Source of the DNA: Terrilactibacillus tamarindi
GTDB lineage: Bacteria > Bacillota > Bacilli > Bacillales > Sporolactobacillaceae
Assembly (NCBI RefSeq): GCF_009718825.1
Contig: NZ_WNHB01000015.1
Coordinates: forward strand, 1 to 64,000
Direction of reading: 5' to 3'
DNA: 64,000 bases
Below are positions 63,306 through 64,000 of this stretch, piece by piece (within the stretch, counting starts at the first letter, position 1; each line of letters opens with the position of its first letter). The notes beneath the pieces were generated by a model. That model did not search any database, had not been told where the DNA came from, and saw only the letters and a list, made by a program, of their open reading frames with translations. Made by a program: the position numbers and the translations under genes.

Positions 63306-64000
63306 CTAATAAGAAAGCTTAGACATATCTTCAAATGTATACACAGGAACAAGTCCAGCTTCATCAATCCCTTTAATGTTTGAATCAATAGCTAATATAC
63401 GTTTGTTGCTTACAATAGGATAAAAAGCCGCGTCATCACTAATAAGTTGTTGAATTTTCTCATAGATCTGTTTACGTTTTTGATCATCTCGCTCTATACG
63501 ACCTTCATTGAATAACCTATCAACAGTTGGGTTACTGTAATGCATGTAATTGTGTGTACTTCCTGTTGTGAACAACCCATTAAATGTATCTGGGTCAATT
63601 CCCATAATGTAACCATTTAAATACATATCGAAATCTGTTTGTGTTTTATACAATTTTTGAGATAAGGCCGGACCATCCATACCAACTAACTTCAATGTAA
63701 TTCCCGCATCTTTAAGGTTTTGTTGCATGACGGCAGCTTGTTTTTGTTGGAAAGGATCATTTCCAGTATAAGCTAGACGAAGGGTTAATTTTTTGACACC
63801 TGATTTCGCTAAGAGTTGTTTTGCTTTTTTTACATTATGATCATAGTGATTAACATGGTCTGTTTGATAGGTAGCTGTTGAAGGCAAGAAAGAATACACT
63901 GGTTTTGCATATTTACTAGATAAATAACTTGCTTTCACCATTTCTTCACGGTTTAGAGCATAAGCAATGGCTTGTCTCACTTGCTTCGATTGTACAGGTT
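63306..64000 (-). CDS. Oligopeptide/dipeptide-type ABC substrate-binding protein (3' part only)
   Basis: The C-terminal 231 or so codons of an SBP family 5 (OppA/DppE-like) protein; the start lies beyond the right edge. Visible blocks are VRQAIAYALNREEMVKA, PVYSFLPSTATYQTDH, YDHNVKKAKQLLAKSG and MDGPALSQKLYKTQTDFDMYL, all typical of family 5. Peptides, nickel or oligosaccharides are possible substrates. It is the first known gene of the ABC operon. Confidence 0.9.
   Translation of the reverse strand, partial: PVQSKQVRQAIAYALNREEMVKASYLSSKYAKPVYSFLPSTATYQTDHVNHYDHNVKKAKQLLAKSGVKKLTLRLAYTGNDPFQQKQAAVMQQNLKDAGITLKLVGMDGPALSQKLYKTQTDFDMYLNGYIMGIDPDTFNGLFTTGSTHNYMHYSNPTVDRLFNEGRIERDDQKRKQIYEKIQQLISDDAAFYPIVSNKRILAIDSNIKGIDEAGLVPVYTFEDMSKLSY

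Overview
The window is AT-rich DNA from a low-GC Gram-positive bacterium, most likely an endospore-forming member of the Bacillaceae/Bacillales. Evidence: GGAGG-type ribosome binding sites on nearly every gene, CcpA-type cre boxes, a GlpP antiterminator with glpFK and glpD leaders, BioW-type biotin synthesis under a BirA operator, a B. subtilis-like ssuBACD gene order, a Des-type desaturase, and DUF1659/DUF2922/YvrJ genes. No rRNA, tRNA, CRISPR array or intact IS was seen.

Layout. 0-5 kb: a tripartite tricarboxylate transporter (tctB-tctA-tctC, minus strand), preceded by an unrecognised orphan coding fragment and a 26-unit, 21-bp minisatellite. A decayed relic of the same kind of repeat lies at about 357-510. 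5-7.4 kb: a LysR regulator divergent from an APC permease. 7.5-15.4 kb: a minus-strand sugar operon (LacI regulator, L-fucose isomerase, ribulokinase-like FGGY kinase, DHDPS-family aldolase, ACS-type MFS transporter, D-2-hydroxyacid dehydrogenase) with matching operators and two identical cre-like boxes. 15.6-20.7 kb: glycerol genes glpP, glpFK and glpD, with a perfect cre and two leader terminators. 20.8-21.6 kb and 35.4-36.2 kb: two near-identical copies of a three-gene cassette (DUF1659, DUF2922, YvrJ). 21.6-30 kb: a CscB-like sucrose permease, a DUF4395 protein, and sulfonate use (ssuE, a LysR regulator, ssuBACD). 30.1-33.1 kb: bioA-bioD-bioW with a BirA operator and what looks like a stump of bioF; no bioB is present. 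34-35 kb: a fatty-acid desaturase.

36.4-43.9 kb: a ROK repressor and an ABC sugar transporter operon with a SIS-domain isomerase/deglycase and a PfkB kinase, resembling the fructosamine (frl) systems. 44.3-51.4 kb: a secreted M30-type metallopeptidase with seven Ig-like repeats, and a SWIM/SNF2 helicase. 52-54.5 kb: a second hydroxyacid dehydrogenase, a VanZ-like protein and a transposase-like gene. 54.8-59.3 kb: a plus-strand operon of fructose-type PTS IIC, LacI regulator, KdgK-like kinase, and the HPS/PHI pair hxlA-hxlB. 59.4-64 kb: an Opp/Dpp-type ABC transporter whose binding-protein gene runs off the right edge.

The most distinctive genome-scale signal is a REP/RAYT system. Two Y1 (REP-associated) tyrosine transposases are present (33.2-33.7 and 53.9-54.5 kb). 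About ten copies of an imperfect palindrome, GGTGCCTGACACC, lie mostly at the end of a roughly 58-bp unit. Many sit right behind, or even inside, the 3' ends of minus-strand genes, and four follow a strong AGCCC...GGGCT hairpin. Other points worth a second look are the duplicated cassette, the PTS IIC/HPS/PHI operon without IIA or IIB, the FucI pathway without a class II aldolase, a repeat of about 125 bp shared by 23.0 and 51.8 kb, and the bioF stump.
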